64,000 nucleotides of DNA from Gyromitra esculenta. Its lineage: Eukaryota; Ascomycota; Pezizomycetes; Pezizales; Discinaceae. Below are positions 32,977-44,793 of this stretch, in pieces. How positions within the stretch are numbered: the first letter of the stretch is position 1; the number at the start of each line of letters is the position of its first letter. A program made the translations under genes and the position numbers. Where the stretch lies: positions 434,001-498,000 of the forward strand of contig JBCAML010000005.1 of the NCBI GenBank assembly GCA_038503075.1. Reading direction: 5' to 3'. The notes under the pieces were generated by a model that saw only the letters and a list, made by a program, of their open reading frames with translations, was not told where the DNA came from and did not search any database.

Positions 32977-34372
32977 TTAACAAGAAGTCCTGATGTTAGT
33001 CGCAATACAATATGTCCCATCAGGTCCAGTCCCAATCGTTGACGGCTCTCCACTAGTAACTCCTTTCTATAACACAAAGTCAGAATCCACACCACTCAAG
33101 CACGCAATATTGAGGAACTTACGTATCTAGTGCAGATATCCGGGCCGTTGATACAGCTGTTGGAAATGATGGCAGTATCTCCGTAGTTCGTGTTGATACC
33201 GGCCACAACATCACCATCCTTGGCGACAATATTATCGATAATTACGTGCCGTGCTCCGCCGTTCCCGCTGCAGTTACCGCAGCTGCGATACAGCTTTCCG
33301 AAGTCGTTTACCTATTTTCAGAGGGCATATTATCAGTTTCTATCCTTGGTGTGACAGCTAAAGCGGATGAGTGAGCAAACAAAGAAGTTCTTAATCGAGA
33401 GCGTGCCAAAGCCGTTATGTTGGAAAACTTTATCGGCAGCTCCCTTGGCACCTCCACCGTTGACGTAGGATGTCCCAGAGCTTTGTTTGAATGTTGCGCC
33501 GTCTTGATTGGGTTTGTGTCAGCTACTAACTTAGTCAGATTATACTCAGCGATAGAGGGCCAACCTTCACAGACGTCTTCCCACCAGACATTGTTCAATG
33601 TACATGTTCCACGGCAATGGACACCTATTTTCCCCAACGATTTAGCACCAATTACTTATGGGAACTTGAGACTGAAACCATACCTTCAGCTTGAGCAGGT
33701 CCAATAAAAACGTTCGACAAGGTAGCACCGGCTTCAAGAATAAAGATTGTGTCCGCCTCGCCAGTCTCATCCTGTTCCGCACAGACCTTGGCTATTTCAT
33801 TTCTTAGCATGGCATTGACCGGGTTGGGGAGAGGGTTTACAACTTACGGTTACGGTCGTAACGCCACATGTTCCCATCGTAACTCCCACCAGCAGAAACT
33901 GTGATTGGCGAAGACCTCGAAGTGCTCGCTACTGGCGTCGGGAACACAGTCGTAAGGCCTGTTGGGGTAGATCCAGCAGGAGTGGTGGCGGGGGTGGTTA
34001 TAGTGGTAGTCTTAGTAGATGAGGTTGCTGGGGCAGTGGTGCTGGTCTTCGTGGTTGAAGTGGTAGAAGCTTTGGTAGTGGTAGTCGTTGATTTGGTCGT
34101 GGTGGCGGCAGCACCTTGAATACACTGAGAGTAGAATTCATTGGATGCGACACAGGTCCAGCCGCTTGGGCAAAGCGTTGCACCGGTCCAGTTTGCACCA
34201 CCGCCTGGACAAAGGTTCAAATTAGTAGGTGGTTTTCCCGGAGAGGGAGAGAAGTGTAGCTGTCATAAGGTATATATCACTCACATTGACCATATTGACC
34301 AGCGGTGCTCTGAGCATTGATGGTAAGAGCACCGAGTGAAACGAGAAACAGGGTAGACGAAAGAGAAGGCAT
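32977..34372 (-). CDS. Pectate lyase, family PL3, with N-terminal CBM1
   Basis: There are seven exons: 34372-34285, 34204-33848, 33791-33684, 33624-33565, 33502-33381, 33311-33123 and 33066-32977, joining to 337 residues. The order is signal peptide (about 1-20, ending NAQ), a CBM1 cellulose-binding module (YGQCGGANW...SQCI, about 27-58, with the usual cysteines), a Thr/Ser-rich linker, then a PL3 pectate lyase domain. Motifs include RNPKVCAEQDETGE, GATLSNVFIG, VHCRGTC, NNVWWEDVCED, DFGKLYRSCGNCSGNGG and the C-terminal IATN. It cleaves de-esterified polygalacturonate by beta-elimination with calcium; the CBM1 tethers it to cellulose. Two SYGGRG (CreA-type) matches lie about 180-220 bp upstream, weak evidence for carbon repression. 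All splice phases agree. Confidence 0.93.
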
Positions 34373-35666
34373 TCTTCCTGGCAAATATTCTGGGTTATAG
34401 ATGCTGGTAGAGACGATACTTGCTACTGCTCTGACAACGAAAGCAAAGTCCAGCGGGTTTCAATTGCATCTTATATGCACACCTGAACAGCTCGCCTCCT
34501 CCCATTTCGCACTCAAAACTCTACGAACCCCGAAAGAACTAAAAAAAAGCGGAGGAGATTTCACCGAAAAGGGTCGGAGATTGAACCCGGAGGGGTGTTT
34601 CTACATTGATAGTTGTTTTGCCAAGAAGTTCAAAAGCTTCAATTTACGGAGTGCAAAAGTGATGTCCGGGCCTGAGATACAATCAATGGGGCAGTAATTA
34701 AGCGAGCAGAGCGTATAGTTTAAGCTCTTGGCTAGGATACTAAAAGGGCGTACACCAGTAGGCCATTAGCATGTTGGTCTCAGAGAATCAGGGTGTTCAA
34801 GTTAGACCGAGTGTGATTTAAGTTTTGTAGTTGACAGTTCTTGGTGCCTGCACGCTTAACCTTAATACTATATTCACTCGGAAATTAACCGGGATATATG
34901 TATTCTGCACCATTAAACTCCGCATTTGTCAAACCAGACTCTAGGAAAAGCTTACTATACAAAGGCCAGCTTTGCGCGCATAGAACCACCGAATCTTGGC
35001 ATCCGGATTATCGGATCGTGAAGATACAAGATTCATCACCTGCATGGGAAATAGGTGGGGGTCACAGGCCACTTTGCGGGGGAGTTGGACGATTAGGTTC
35101 GGGGCGTGTTTCTTGTACAACAACGTTAAATGTCTCTTCAACTCTATTCTCGGTGTTATTAGGAGCGAAGCCCCACGAGCTATCTGTTTTTAACCAGTAT
35201 CAGAGGAAACTGACGATGTTGGTAATAGGCGGTAGAGGCCCGTGAAACATATTGGTTTTGCGAAATTGCGGAAAGCCACTAGTCCCATGAAAGCAGAGTA
35301 TTGGCAGGCGAGTCTAACTCAACGTTAACGGAAGGCAAGGTGAAACCGCCGTAGACCCGGCTAAAGAAATTCCGATAGCGAATACGACCGTACCCCTGGG
35401 TAACTCTAGATCTAACCCAAATCACTGGCATGGGTAGCGGTATTTAAGTACTCTACCCATACACCTTTGACATTCGATGTTAAACTAGAATAGGATCCAA
35501 AGATTGATCCTGTGTCACACTCAGGTTCCCTAGTTATATGCGACTAGCACCACATGCAACAAGCAAAAAGACTAATTTTATATATATACATTGATTGAGC
35601 CGATTTCTCCAAACCCCCTTCTCAAACTGTCAAGCTTACTCACCCCAGAGTCTTAACCCTACCTAA
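34373..35666. other. Intergenic between the two CBM1 enzymes
   Basis: About 1.3 kb holds the promoter of the pectate lyase and the 3' region of the mannanase. Matches to SYGGRG lie at about 34549 and 34586. The frame at 34898-35245 has no family resemblance. Confidence 0.5.
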
Positions 35667-37843
35667 TCACAAGCACTGGTAGTAATACGGAGGAGAGACT
35701 GCCGTGCAAGTAGAACCACTAGCGCAAGTGGTTGGTCCGGCCCAGCCCACACCGCCACTAAATCATTACATTCGCGAGTCAGTGATAATGCCTCGAAACC
35801 CTTAGTTTACACGATGTTACTTACCATTGTCCCCATTTCACTGCCACAGCTGTGGAAGTCGGCGTGGCCGATGACGTCTTAGAAGAAGTGGTCGAGGTAG
35901 CTTGAGTAGTCTGTTTAGTAGTGCTTGAAGAAGTTGTGACAGTGACCGTTGAGGTCTTAGTAGAACTTGTGACCAAAGATGTCTTACTTGAGCTTGTAAC
36001 CGTAGTGGTCTTGCTAGTAGAGCTTGTAACTGATGTCTTACTGGTGCTTGAAGAAGTTGGCGAAGCAGTGGTAGAGCTGGAGCTAGTAGTTGTTGCAGTC
36101 TTCCATCCCAAGATTTCGTCCAAGGTAAGAACATATGCAGAGTTGTAGATACGCGTAAGGAAGTCCAGCGAATTTGCAGTACCGTCCTCAACGAAACTGT
36201 TCCAGGTAACAAACCAACTCCAGTCGGCGTCATAGAGTTCGAGAAGATCTGGATCAGGAATTGTGCCGACTTCGGTGGTAGCAATGAGTTTCTTGTCTCC
36301 GCCGAGGGCAAGGAGAGCATTGTAGGTGGCGCTAACCGGCTACATATCAGACAATCTCATAAGCGACTACGTACTCCCTTAAAATCAACCAATAGGAGCT
36401 TGAGGGGATACTAACGCCGTGGTCGCCAGGTGTTGACGGGTAAGAATCGTAGCTGAGAACATCGACTGTGGCATCACCCGGGTACCAATCGGCACTGACA
36501 GAGTTCCAAATCCAGATCAAGTTGTTCAATCCGTGGTAGGTAGTAAGTCTGTCGAACATAATTTTATAGAGCTGCTTGCAAGGTTCAGCGCCCTGAGCTC
36601 CCCACCAGAACCAACCACCTAGGAAAATAAAACCGTCAGCATATATTACAATTCGGAAATGCAACAGAAATCAAAAACTACCTTCAGCCTCGTGTAAGGG
36701 ACGCCAAAGAACAGGAATATTGGCGGTTTGTAATCTCTTGAGTTGAACAGCAATCGCATCAATATCACGGATAAGGAGGGTATAGTTCGCATTAGTAGTA
36801 TCTGCAAGGGCAGTTGCAAGGTTGAAATCGGTGGAATCAGTGTAGAAACCTCTCCACCATTCTTTACCAGTAACATCATAGAGACCAGTCGGAGCATTCC
36901 AATCTACGCAAAAATGTGAGCCTAATCTCAATAAAACGGAATATTCAAAGGGGGGAAACTGACGCCAAACAAAAGTGACAATTCCTCCACGCGCATCAAA
37001 TGCAATGGCATCCTCGACAGCGGTTGAGGTACTTCCATGCTCAACTCTGCTAGGACTGTACTCGATCAAGTCCAATCCAATAATGGCAGGTGTCTTTCCG
37101 ATATTCGTCTCAACCCATGCCAGACTAGTGGGATCCTGTTGACCAGAAATATACTTCGTGCCATAGTTCTTAACAAGGAAGGACATAAGTGCCTTTGTGG
37201 CCGGGGTGGTATTCGGGTTGACCAGAGCAGTGGTAACTTGGTGAGGACCACGGGGAGTAGTCGGAGTGACCAACAAGGCATCAATGAAGTACCTATTTTA
37301 CTTTCTTAGAAAAAATATATTCATATATGCTAGACTCGGAATCTTACCAGCCCCAGTTGTTCTGGATAGTGATCGTATTTGTCCCAGCATTCAACAGAGC
37401 TTGACCAGCACTAACAGTAGTCCAAGTGGCAGTCTCAGGCAGGGATACATCACCACCGGCACCGCCATTAAGAGATACCCTAGTGTACTTTGAGCCAAAA
37501 GGCCCAAGGTAAACGATAGCGAGATCATAAAGTTTTGTGGTAGCAGATGTAACAGTGAAGGTGATTTGATCACCATCAGTGTCAAAGCCCTCAACGTAAC
37601 CAGTGCCTATAATAACAAACGGGTTTCTTTCAGCATACTTTTATGACCATACCAAATATTGAATTGTGTTCAAGAGTACTGCTTACCGGAATATCCTGCA
37701 GAGGCGGAAGCAACGGTAACACCAGTAAGGGTCGCATCCTCGGCCTGGTAGGTAACCGTTTGTGCGAAAACCGAAGAGATCAATGAAGCGGCTGCAAGAG
37801 AGAGCAAACCAGCTCTCCCCCAGGAGAAAGATCCAGAAAACAT
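35667..37843 (-). CDS. Endo-beta-mannanase GH26 with CBM35 and CBM1
   Basis: There are seven exons: 37843-37687, 37606-37348, 37292-36964, 36903-36682, 36618-36416, 36339-35825 and 35757-35667, joining to 591 residues. Signal peptide at about 1-26, then an N-terminal CBM35 ([10 protein letters not shown]..., about 29-150). The GH26 catalytic domain follows, with FVWHWNAP, the acid/base Glu at about 320 in [14 protein letters not shown], and the nucleophile Glu at about 413 in ATTEVG. A Ser/Thr linker of about 80 residues leads to a C-terminal CBM1 ([15 protein letters not shown]...YYYQCL, about 558-591). It hydrolyses beta-1,4-mannans outside the cell. An upstream in-frame ATG at 37918 would put extra residues before the signal peptide, so I chose 37843. 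It is next to and co-oriented with the pectate lyase. Confidence 0.93.
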
Positions 37844-39760
37844 CTTATGAACTTCTATAGGCTCCCTAGAACAAAAGCTATGGCTTGATGGATCAAATAG
37901 AGTCGTGATTGGGTCCATCTTCCTCTTTATATAAATTCAAATCAATTTTCCATGATCTATACAAGTACCAGAAGAGTTAAAACGAGCCAAACCAGCTCAA
38001 TAACGTGCTTTGCTTAGCTAGCTTCTTGGATTCTTACAAATTATATTGATATTCTGTTCCTGACGATTAAATTACGGGGCGAGCAATGATTTACGGAGGC
38101 CACGGCAAGCGATCCGCAGGAACCCCAAGTTCTAATTCCGTTTTAATGATGTCGGAGCTGAGATGTGTTCAAGGGCAAACAATTATCCGGTCTCGGATTC
38201 GGTGAAACGGTGCAAAGTAATGCAGACTATTTCGTAGCTGATTTTGCACGAAGAGATTAGATTCTCCAGAATCACACCGGGTGAAGGGATGAACCATTCA
38301 TTCTCCATCTCAAAGTTCCTTGGCTTCTTGGCGATTACCTATATAAGTCACCTACTTTACTACCATGGGCAAAATACGACGGAAAGATTAAGGTTATTTT
38401 CGCGGTATATACCGATCTCACAGGTACTATCTCGGGATTGTCGGTCCGCAGTGGTTCATCCAATATGTTTAGTAGGTTAAGACAGGGATAAGTTTAACGC
38501 CTCGCTCATTACTTCTCTTGGCTATCTAACTTAATAAAGTAGGTAGGGATCCAATGCTGAAAGTCGGAAAACGTCCCGCTGGATAATTCCGTGTTCGCAT
38601 TGAGCGCGAATACCAACTTCCAGCGAGGTTAATTAAGGCACAAGTGGTCGAGTTACTCCAGGATTCCATAGACGCACGAGATACTCATATCGTGGATTAA
38701 CCGACTACAAAAGATGGGGTTAGGGCTTTTAAGACTAGCAATACCCTCAGCACTTGCTGATTCTACTCACATCGTCTATACATGTAGGCATGCCTTCTGA
38801 TTGATTTCGCTAGCTAGTGTACATAAGCACAACCTGGGTTTAAAACATCACACGGTATCTACTTTCAGACCAAGAACTAACTTGCCAAGCTCCAGTACCC
38901 AGTTATATCCCAGGCTACGTATCCCTTATCCTAGGCGCAAACCCTAATACAAACTTGATCAACACTCGGAGCAGCCTAGAGCAGAGAAAGCACCTGAATA
39001 GCCCCATTCGAGTGTTAGCCAGCCCTTTGTCACTATAGATAGCATATACCATGACTCATATGCCAAAACCCCCCCTCCAGTGCCTTGAAAGCTTATATCC
39101 GTGATCTTCAACCAGCCGTAGATCCAAAGTGTACTCCTTAAGTTCATAATTTCTTGTACCTCCTTCCAAGTTAGACCGATCATTGTATTGCTTGTTTAAA
39201 TAAATGGATATCACTATATAGCTACTCAAGCTCTTCAACTGCTTAGCAATACAAGTGGCATTCTAACTATGCTATAATTCCTATCAGTAACCAGTGAACT
39301 GCACTGAGGGATAAATATGTCCAGCAATTATATAGATGGGGTTCCCTGGATAGAGAAACAAATGAAAGAGGGGTTTGCTCTGATTCGTCGTGAGGGTGAA
39401 TATGGGAACAGCAGAGCAAAAAATATTATTAAACTCTGTAGTGTTTGACCCAAAAGGGCAACGATCGATTCAACACTACACGTAGCTTAAGATTGTTTGA
39501 CTGATTAAACCTTATTCTCCTCTAATTAGCGTTCTTGTATATATCTCAAAAAAATGACTCTCTCTCGGTTCATTCTCTTTGAAAAACTCTAATCCCTATC
39601 ACACAAGCGAAACTATGCCATTTTGAGAATAAACTAACTATATTGACTATTTTTATGGACGCTGAAATCCAAAAGAACCACTCCCATATTTTAAACCCTA
39701 AATACATCCATAGAAATACATTCGCTCTTCAACGGTCCAGCATTTTTACTCTTCCCACTC
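37844..39760. other. Intergenic, AT-rich
   Basis: A 1.9-kb gap between the mannanase promoter and the 3' end of the polymerase gene. No gene, tRNA or inverted-repeat element was recognised. One TACATGTA palindrome lies at 38779-38786. Confidence 0.5.
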
Positions 39761-42700
39761 CTATCGCCCTCTTCCCTGTGATTTTTTTGCTATTGGCACC
39801 TTCTCTTTTTTATATAGCCTCCCATAAGCTCCCTCAAACATAGGCTTCTTTGGCTTCAACTGATTTTCTGGGATCATCAACTTGCGCACCACCTTAAACG
39901 CACCAGTTCCAATAGTCATACTCTGGCCAAGGATGATACACTCAGACACACCCTCAACTTCATCTGTCTTCATATGGAACGCCGCGTCAAAGAGATGATC
40001 GGTTGTTTTCTCAAACGATGCTAGCTGCAAGACAGAATCACGCATCTTCGCAAGACCGAAACGTGTGATTCCGAGCACTTCGCCCTTGTACGTCATGACA
40101 TCCCCAAGGAGCTGCATGTGACGTGGATCGATGTCCATACCGTGGGCTGCCATCGTTGCGGAGATTTCGCCAATGATAGATGCTCTTTAGGTATGTTAGT
40201 CGAATGAGGTTAATTCTGGAGAAATGGGAGACGCAAACCTAGCAGCCTCAATACCGAGCACATCCCGCATCTCCATGATACTATTACTTGTCGTTTGTGT
40301 AGCAATCACGCCCTCTGTGTGCATAACGGACTTCAACCCGTACCCTTCCACCAAGAGATCGTTCTCGCCGTTCTTCTCGTTCTTCTTAACAACCGCACGG
40401 GCAGCTTGCGGGTACCCCTTCACAATTACGCCTGGGAGGGCACGCTTCAGATTCTGAACGCGGAGGAATACGTTGGTTTCTGCAGTTGTCTTCTTTCGGT
40501 CCTTCTCAGACATCTCGCGGACGTAGATTCGGATGCGGTTGCCAACAACCCGGATATCAGGCTTCGTAATTTTTAATTTCGCCTTAACGAGGGCGTTCAG
40601 GATGTCGTCCATAGTGAGCTCAAGCTGGAGCTTATCAATAGTATGGAAATCGACTCGAACAGAAACATAGTTGTCATCCGGTGAGCAAACATCTTCCACG
40701 TAATAAATAATCTAACCACGTATTAGCCAGTAACTACTACTTCTCTCTAGCTCAAACAAGAAAACAAACTCACATCCTCCAAATACGTCTTCTCAATTCT
40801 CCCCTTCACAATCCTCGCACTTCTTTCATCATCCTTGGTCACCAACTTACATGTGATAATTGGCGTACTGATATTCTTACTCGCGTTGATAATCTCCTTA
40901 ATACGCGGCACACCAAGGGTAACGTTCATACTCGCGACACCAGCAAAATGGAAAGTCTTCAACGTCATCTGCGTTCCCGGCTCTCCAATACTCTGTGCAC
41001 CAACTGCACCCACAGCTGAGCCAGGCTCGACCTTTGCACGCTCATATTTAGTTAGACACTGCCGTAAGAACTCACGCAATAAGCGCTCAGAGATCCTCAT
41101 GATACGGTTAACAGCATTGACGTCCGCGGCAGGGAAGTAAGAGTCGTCAATATCCATATAATCTGCGTCTGGAGTTTCGTCATAGGCGGGTAGATTATAG
41201 CGTGTCCGTAGTCCAGCAAGCGCAACAGCCTTTTCACGCATGAACTTGCGCACTGAGACGAAGAATTCTCGCTTCGCTTCATGTTCGTCCATAGTGCGAT
41301 CATCCACTTCATCATCGCGGATGACATTGCCAAGCAGATCATACCGTACTAGCTTCTCCTCCAGTGGGCACAGGATATCATCTGTCAATTGCACAATTTC
41401 CCAAGGATACAGTCCCTGGTCCGTATTGTTGAAGGTCAAATTTTCAGAGTGGTAGAAAGTGCGCTTGAAATTCACCGGCATCGCGTTACCCTCCATATCC
41501 ACAGGGTCCAAATTATCACCGCCGTACTGGAACTGCACAATACCGCTCGAACTCGTTCTAACAGTCTGATCGTAGCTTGCTGATAAATCCTCCAAACTCT
41601 TCATAAGACGACGGGACATGTAACCAGTCTCGGCAGTCTTGACCGCAGTATCAACCAAGCCTTCACGACCCGTCATGGCGTGAAAGATGAATTCTGTGGG
41701 CGTAAGTCCAGAAAAGAAACTATTTCGCACGAAACCCTTGGACGGGGGTTGCTTCGAATTCTTCGGAAAGTGCGGAAGTGAGCGATCCTGAAAACCATCC
41801 GGAATACGTTTCCCTCCCATAGCCTGTTGCCCGACACACGCCACCATCTGGGAGACATTGATTTTCGAACCTACTCCGTAGGAAAAACATACCCATTAAC
41901 CTCCATATCCTTCCCCTCAAAAAACAAATTGCGGGACAGGAAGTAAGCTCTCACCTTTACTCCCCGAACACGCCATAATCAGCGGTGCATTATTCCTGCT
42001 CAGCTCTGTCATACATATATCACCGACTCTTTCTCTGACGGCATTAAGCACACCAGAAACTTGATTCTCCAGCGTCGTCTCCTCATCGCACCCTGCCTGT
42101 TTCTCCAGCTTTCCCTCCTTAAACTTCAAAATTAAATCATCGCACTCAACATACGCCGCCTCAACCAACACATCCTTCTCCTCCCTCAGCTTTGCTCCAG
42201 GAAGCACATCATTAATACCAATACTGAACCCTTGGTTTGTGAGCCAACGCGCACAAAGCTTCGCGAGTCGGTTCATCGCCTGCACAGTCTCGTCTGGGCC
42301 ATAATCACGCAGAATTACATAGAAGAGAGAATCTTTCTTGCCAGATCCAACAGTTGATTTGTCCATGAGACCGCACATAACCTCAGAACCGCGGATTACA
42401 AGCCAGCCGTCGTTCGGACACATATCGGGGGCTTCCCCAGGCATTGCTTTAAAGTCTCTGCATTTCGCGTCCAAATTGACCAGCACGTTACTCTTTCTGT
42501 TAGGCCGCATTAGGACATTGAAGATCTGTTTTCCTGTCCAGAGCGCCTGAGGTTTTAAGATAGCCGGGGGAGGGAGGTCAATCTGCATATTCCCGTCCAC
42601 CATGTACATACAGATATGTGCGAACTGGCCGCGGTTGTAGAAGCGGTCTTTTGATGAGAGGAGGTAAGATGCGGTAATGAAGTCTTGAATAGCAGCAATG

Positions 42701-44793
42701 ATAGGTTCGCCGTTACGAGGGGTGCAGAGATTGTTTTTCACACCCATGAGCTCGATAGCCTCCGTGCGTGCTTCTTCGGTCTGTGGAACGTGCAAATTCA
42801 TTTCGTCGCCGTCAAAATCAGCGTTATACGGATTACAGACACACTCATTGAGGCGGAATGTCTTCCATGGTCGAATTTTCGCCTGTAGAGGTTTACTGTG
42901 TCAATTATTGCTACGCAGGGTCCAGGAGAGAAGGAAAAACATACGTAGTGGCTAAGAATCGACAACTTATGCAACGACGGCTGTCGATTAAACAGTACCA
43001 CATCTCCATCCTCCAAATGTCGCTCTACCACATCTCCCTCTTGCAAATTATCCGCCGACTTCTTCCGGTCAGCAAACTTCAAAAGAATCTTAAAATCGCT
43101 GTCTTTCTTGATCACATAATTCGCTCCCGGGTGCATATCCGGTCCATTTTGCACCAGTTGTTGTAGCTTTTTTTTGTTATACCGTGATACTTTCTCGGGA
43201 TATGTCAAGTTCTTGGCCACCAGTACGGGGACCGCAACTTGATCGATCGATAGGTTGGGATCGGGAGAGATGACGGTCCGTCCAGAGAAATCGACACGTT
43301 TACCGCTCAAGTTACCACGAAAGCGCCCTTGTTTTCCTTTCAGCCGTTGGCAGAAGCCGCGGATGGGTTTGAGGTCGCTGTAGGAGCGTTGGAGGGAGGG
43401 AAGAGAAGAGTCAATATACATAGCGATTTGAGCTTGAAGATAATCCCAGCGTTCCTATATAGCAATTCGATTAGAACCACCATACTCTAGTTGGAGCAAT
43501 ATGAAATGTACCATTAATGTTAAAATTGGAGTGCCCTCCTGCAGTCCAGCACGGATCAACGAATTCATAAAAATAATCTCCGTCAATTTAACCGTCAGAT
43601 CGTCCTCATTACTCGCGCTATCTTGCTGCACACTCGGCCGAATGCACACTGGCGGCGCCGGCACATATTGCCAAATAAACATCTCGGGACGCCCCTCGAG
43701 AGGGTTCATCCCCAGCAGTTCACAATCCGCAGGGAGAACCTGCCGGAACAGATTTAACACTTTCAGTGGATTCAAGTCGTCCATAGCCTTCTTGACGTGT
43801 TTCTCAAGATCATGATTCGCACGCTTCGCCTCCATAAAACTCTTATCGAACTCTATCTTCTCTTCCGGTGGGACTTTCTTCTGTGCTGTAGAGGAATTGA
43901 AGGCGCGGAACTTGTCGTGGCAGAGCTTCAGTGGGCCAGTCTTTTTTATGACCCCATTGAGCGCACCACAATGGAAGCAGTTGCGTGTCTTTTTGCACTG
44001 TTCGTTGATTTTCTTACAGATCGCGGTCCGGCGGAGATTGTCGATGCCGGGGGAGCGAAGCTGTTTTAAGAATGTTCGACGCATGTTATCATCAAGTAGG
44101 ACGCGAGCGCAGCATTTACAGATATTCTGGAGCATGGCTATTATAGCTTTGAAGTAACCAATATGGAATGCCGGCAGAGCGAGCTTGACGTGACCGAAGT
44201 GCCCGTTACAGTTCTGAAGACCTTCGCCGCAGGTTTCGCAAATACCCGATTTCGAAGATATCCCCTATGGTAATTCTGTCAGTTCATCCTAAAATTCAGA
44301 CAAATTGCATTCATCAAGAAGAATACAATCGTTGATTAGGGGGTCAGGCGAATCTAGCCCGGTGACTCCCGCCTACTGCCATTGTAGCTCCAACTCGGGA
44401 TTCCATGCATAACAGCGCTACACGACAGTCCTTCGCCAGCAGGCCTGACCCGTCAGACCCTAATCAAGACCGTACTCGTCCCCTCATAGCTCAGACATAC
44501 CATTCTAGGATCCAGCGCTCCATTAGACTTTGGCCTCCTCCCACCATCGAACTCGTAGAGCTCACGCGTAGCTACTTCGATAACACCTTGCTTCACGACA
44601 TCGTTTGGTGACCTAAAAGAAAAAGCCGTAGTTAGGACTCTCATCCAGACACAATCCCACTCTCGGGGATGGAGGCAGAAATTCTGGGTGTGACTCGGAC
44701 ATACATAATTCCAAACTTCACCTGCTTGATCCTCTTCGGCAGGTTATCCACCACCTGCTCTTTCATCCCTTCTCTCGTCGCTGTAGACAGCAT
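39761..44793 (-). CDS. rpc1: DNA-directed RNA polymerase III largest subunit (RPC1/RPC160)
   Basis: There are eight exons: 44793-44705, 44612-44501, 44264-43512, 43454-42945, 42882-41955, 41870-40774, 40711-40239 and 40184-39761, joining to 1461 residues, the usual length for this subunit. The N-terminus reads [19 protein letters not shown], specific for Pol III. Zinc-binding cysteines follow ([31 protein letters not shown]). The catalytic magnesium motif NADFDGD is at about 508-514. The bridge-helix and trigger-loop regions ([30 protein letters not shown]) and the clamp C-terminus are present. It forms the active centre that transcribes tRNA, 5S rRNA and other small RNAs in the nucleus. The first in-frame ATG (44793) was chosen; MKEQVV at 44766 is an alternative. 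Confidence 0.95.

Noticed and set aside
35851..36148. Val/Leu/Glu-rich plus-strand frame across the mannanase
   Set aside because: It is the antisense shadow of the Ser/Thr linker repeat in the GH26 gene.
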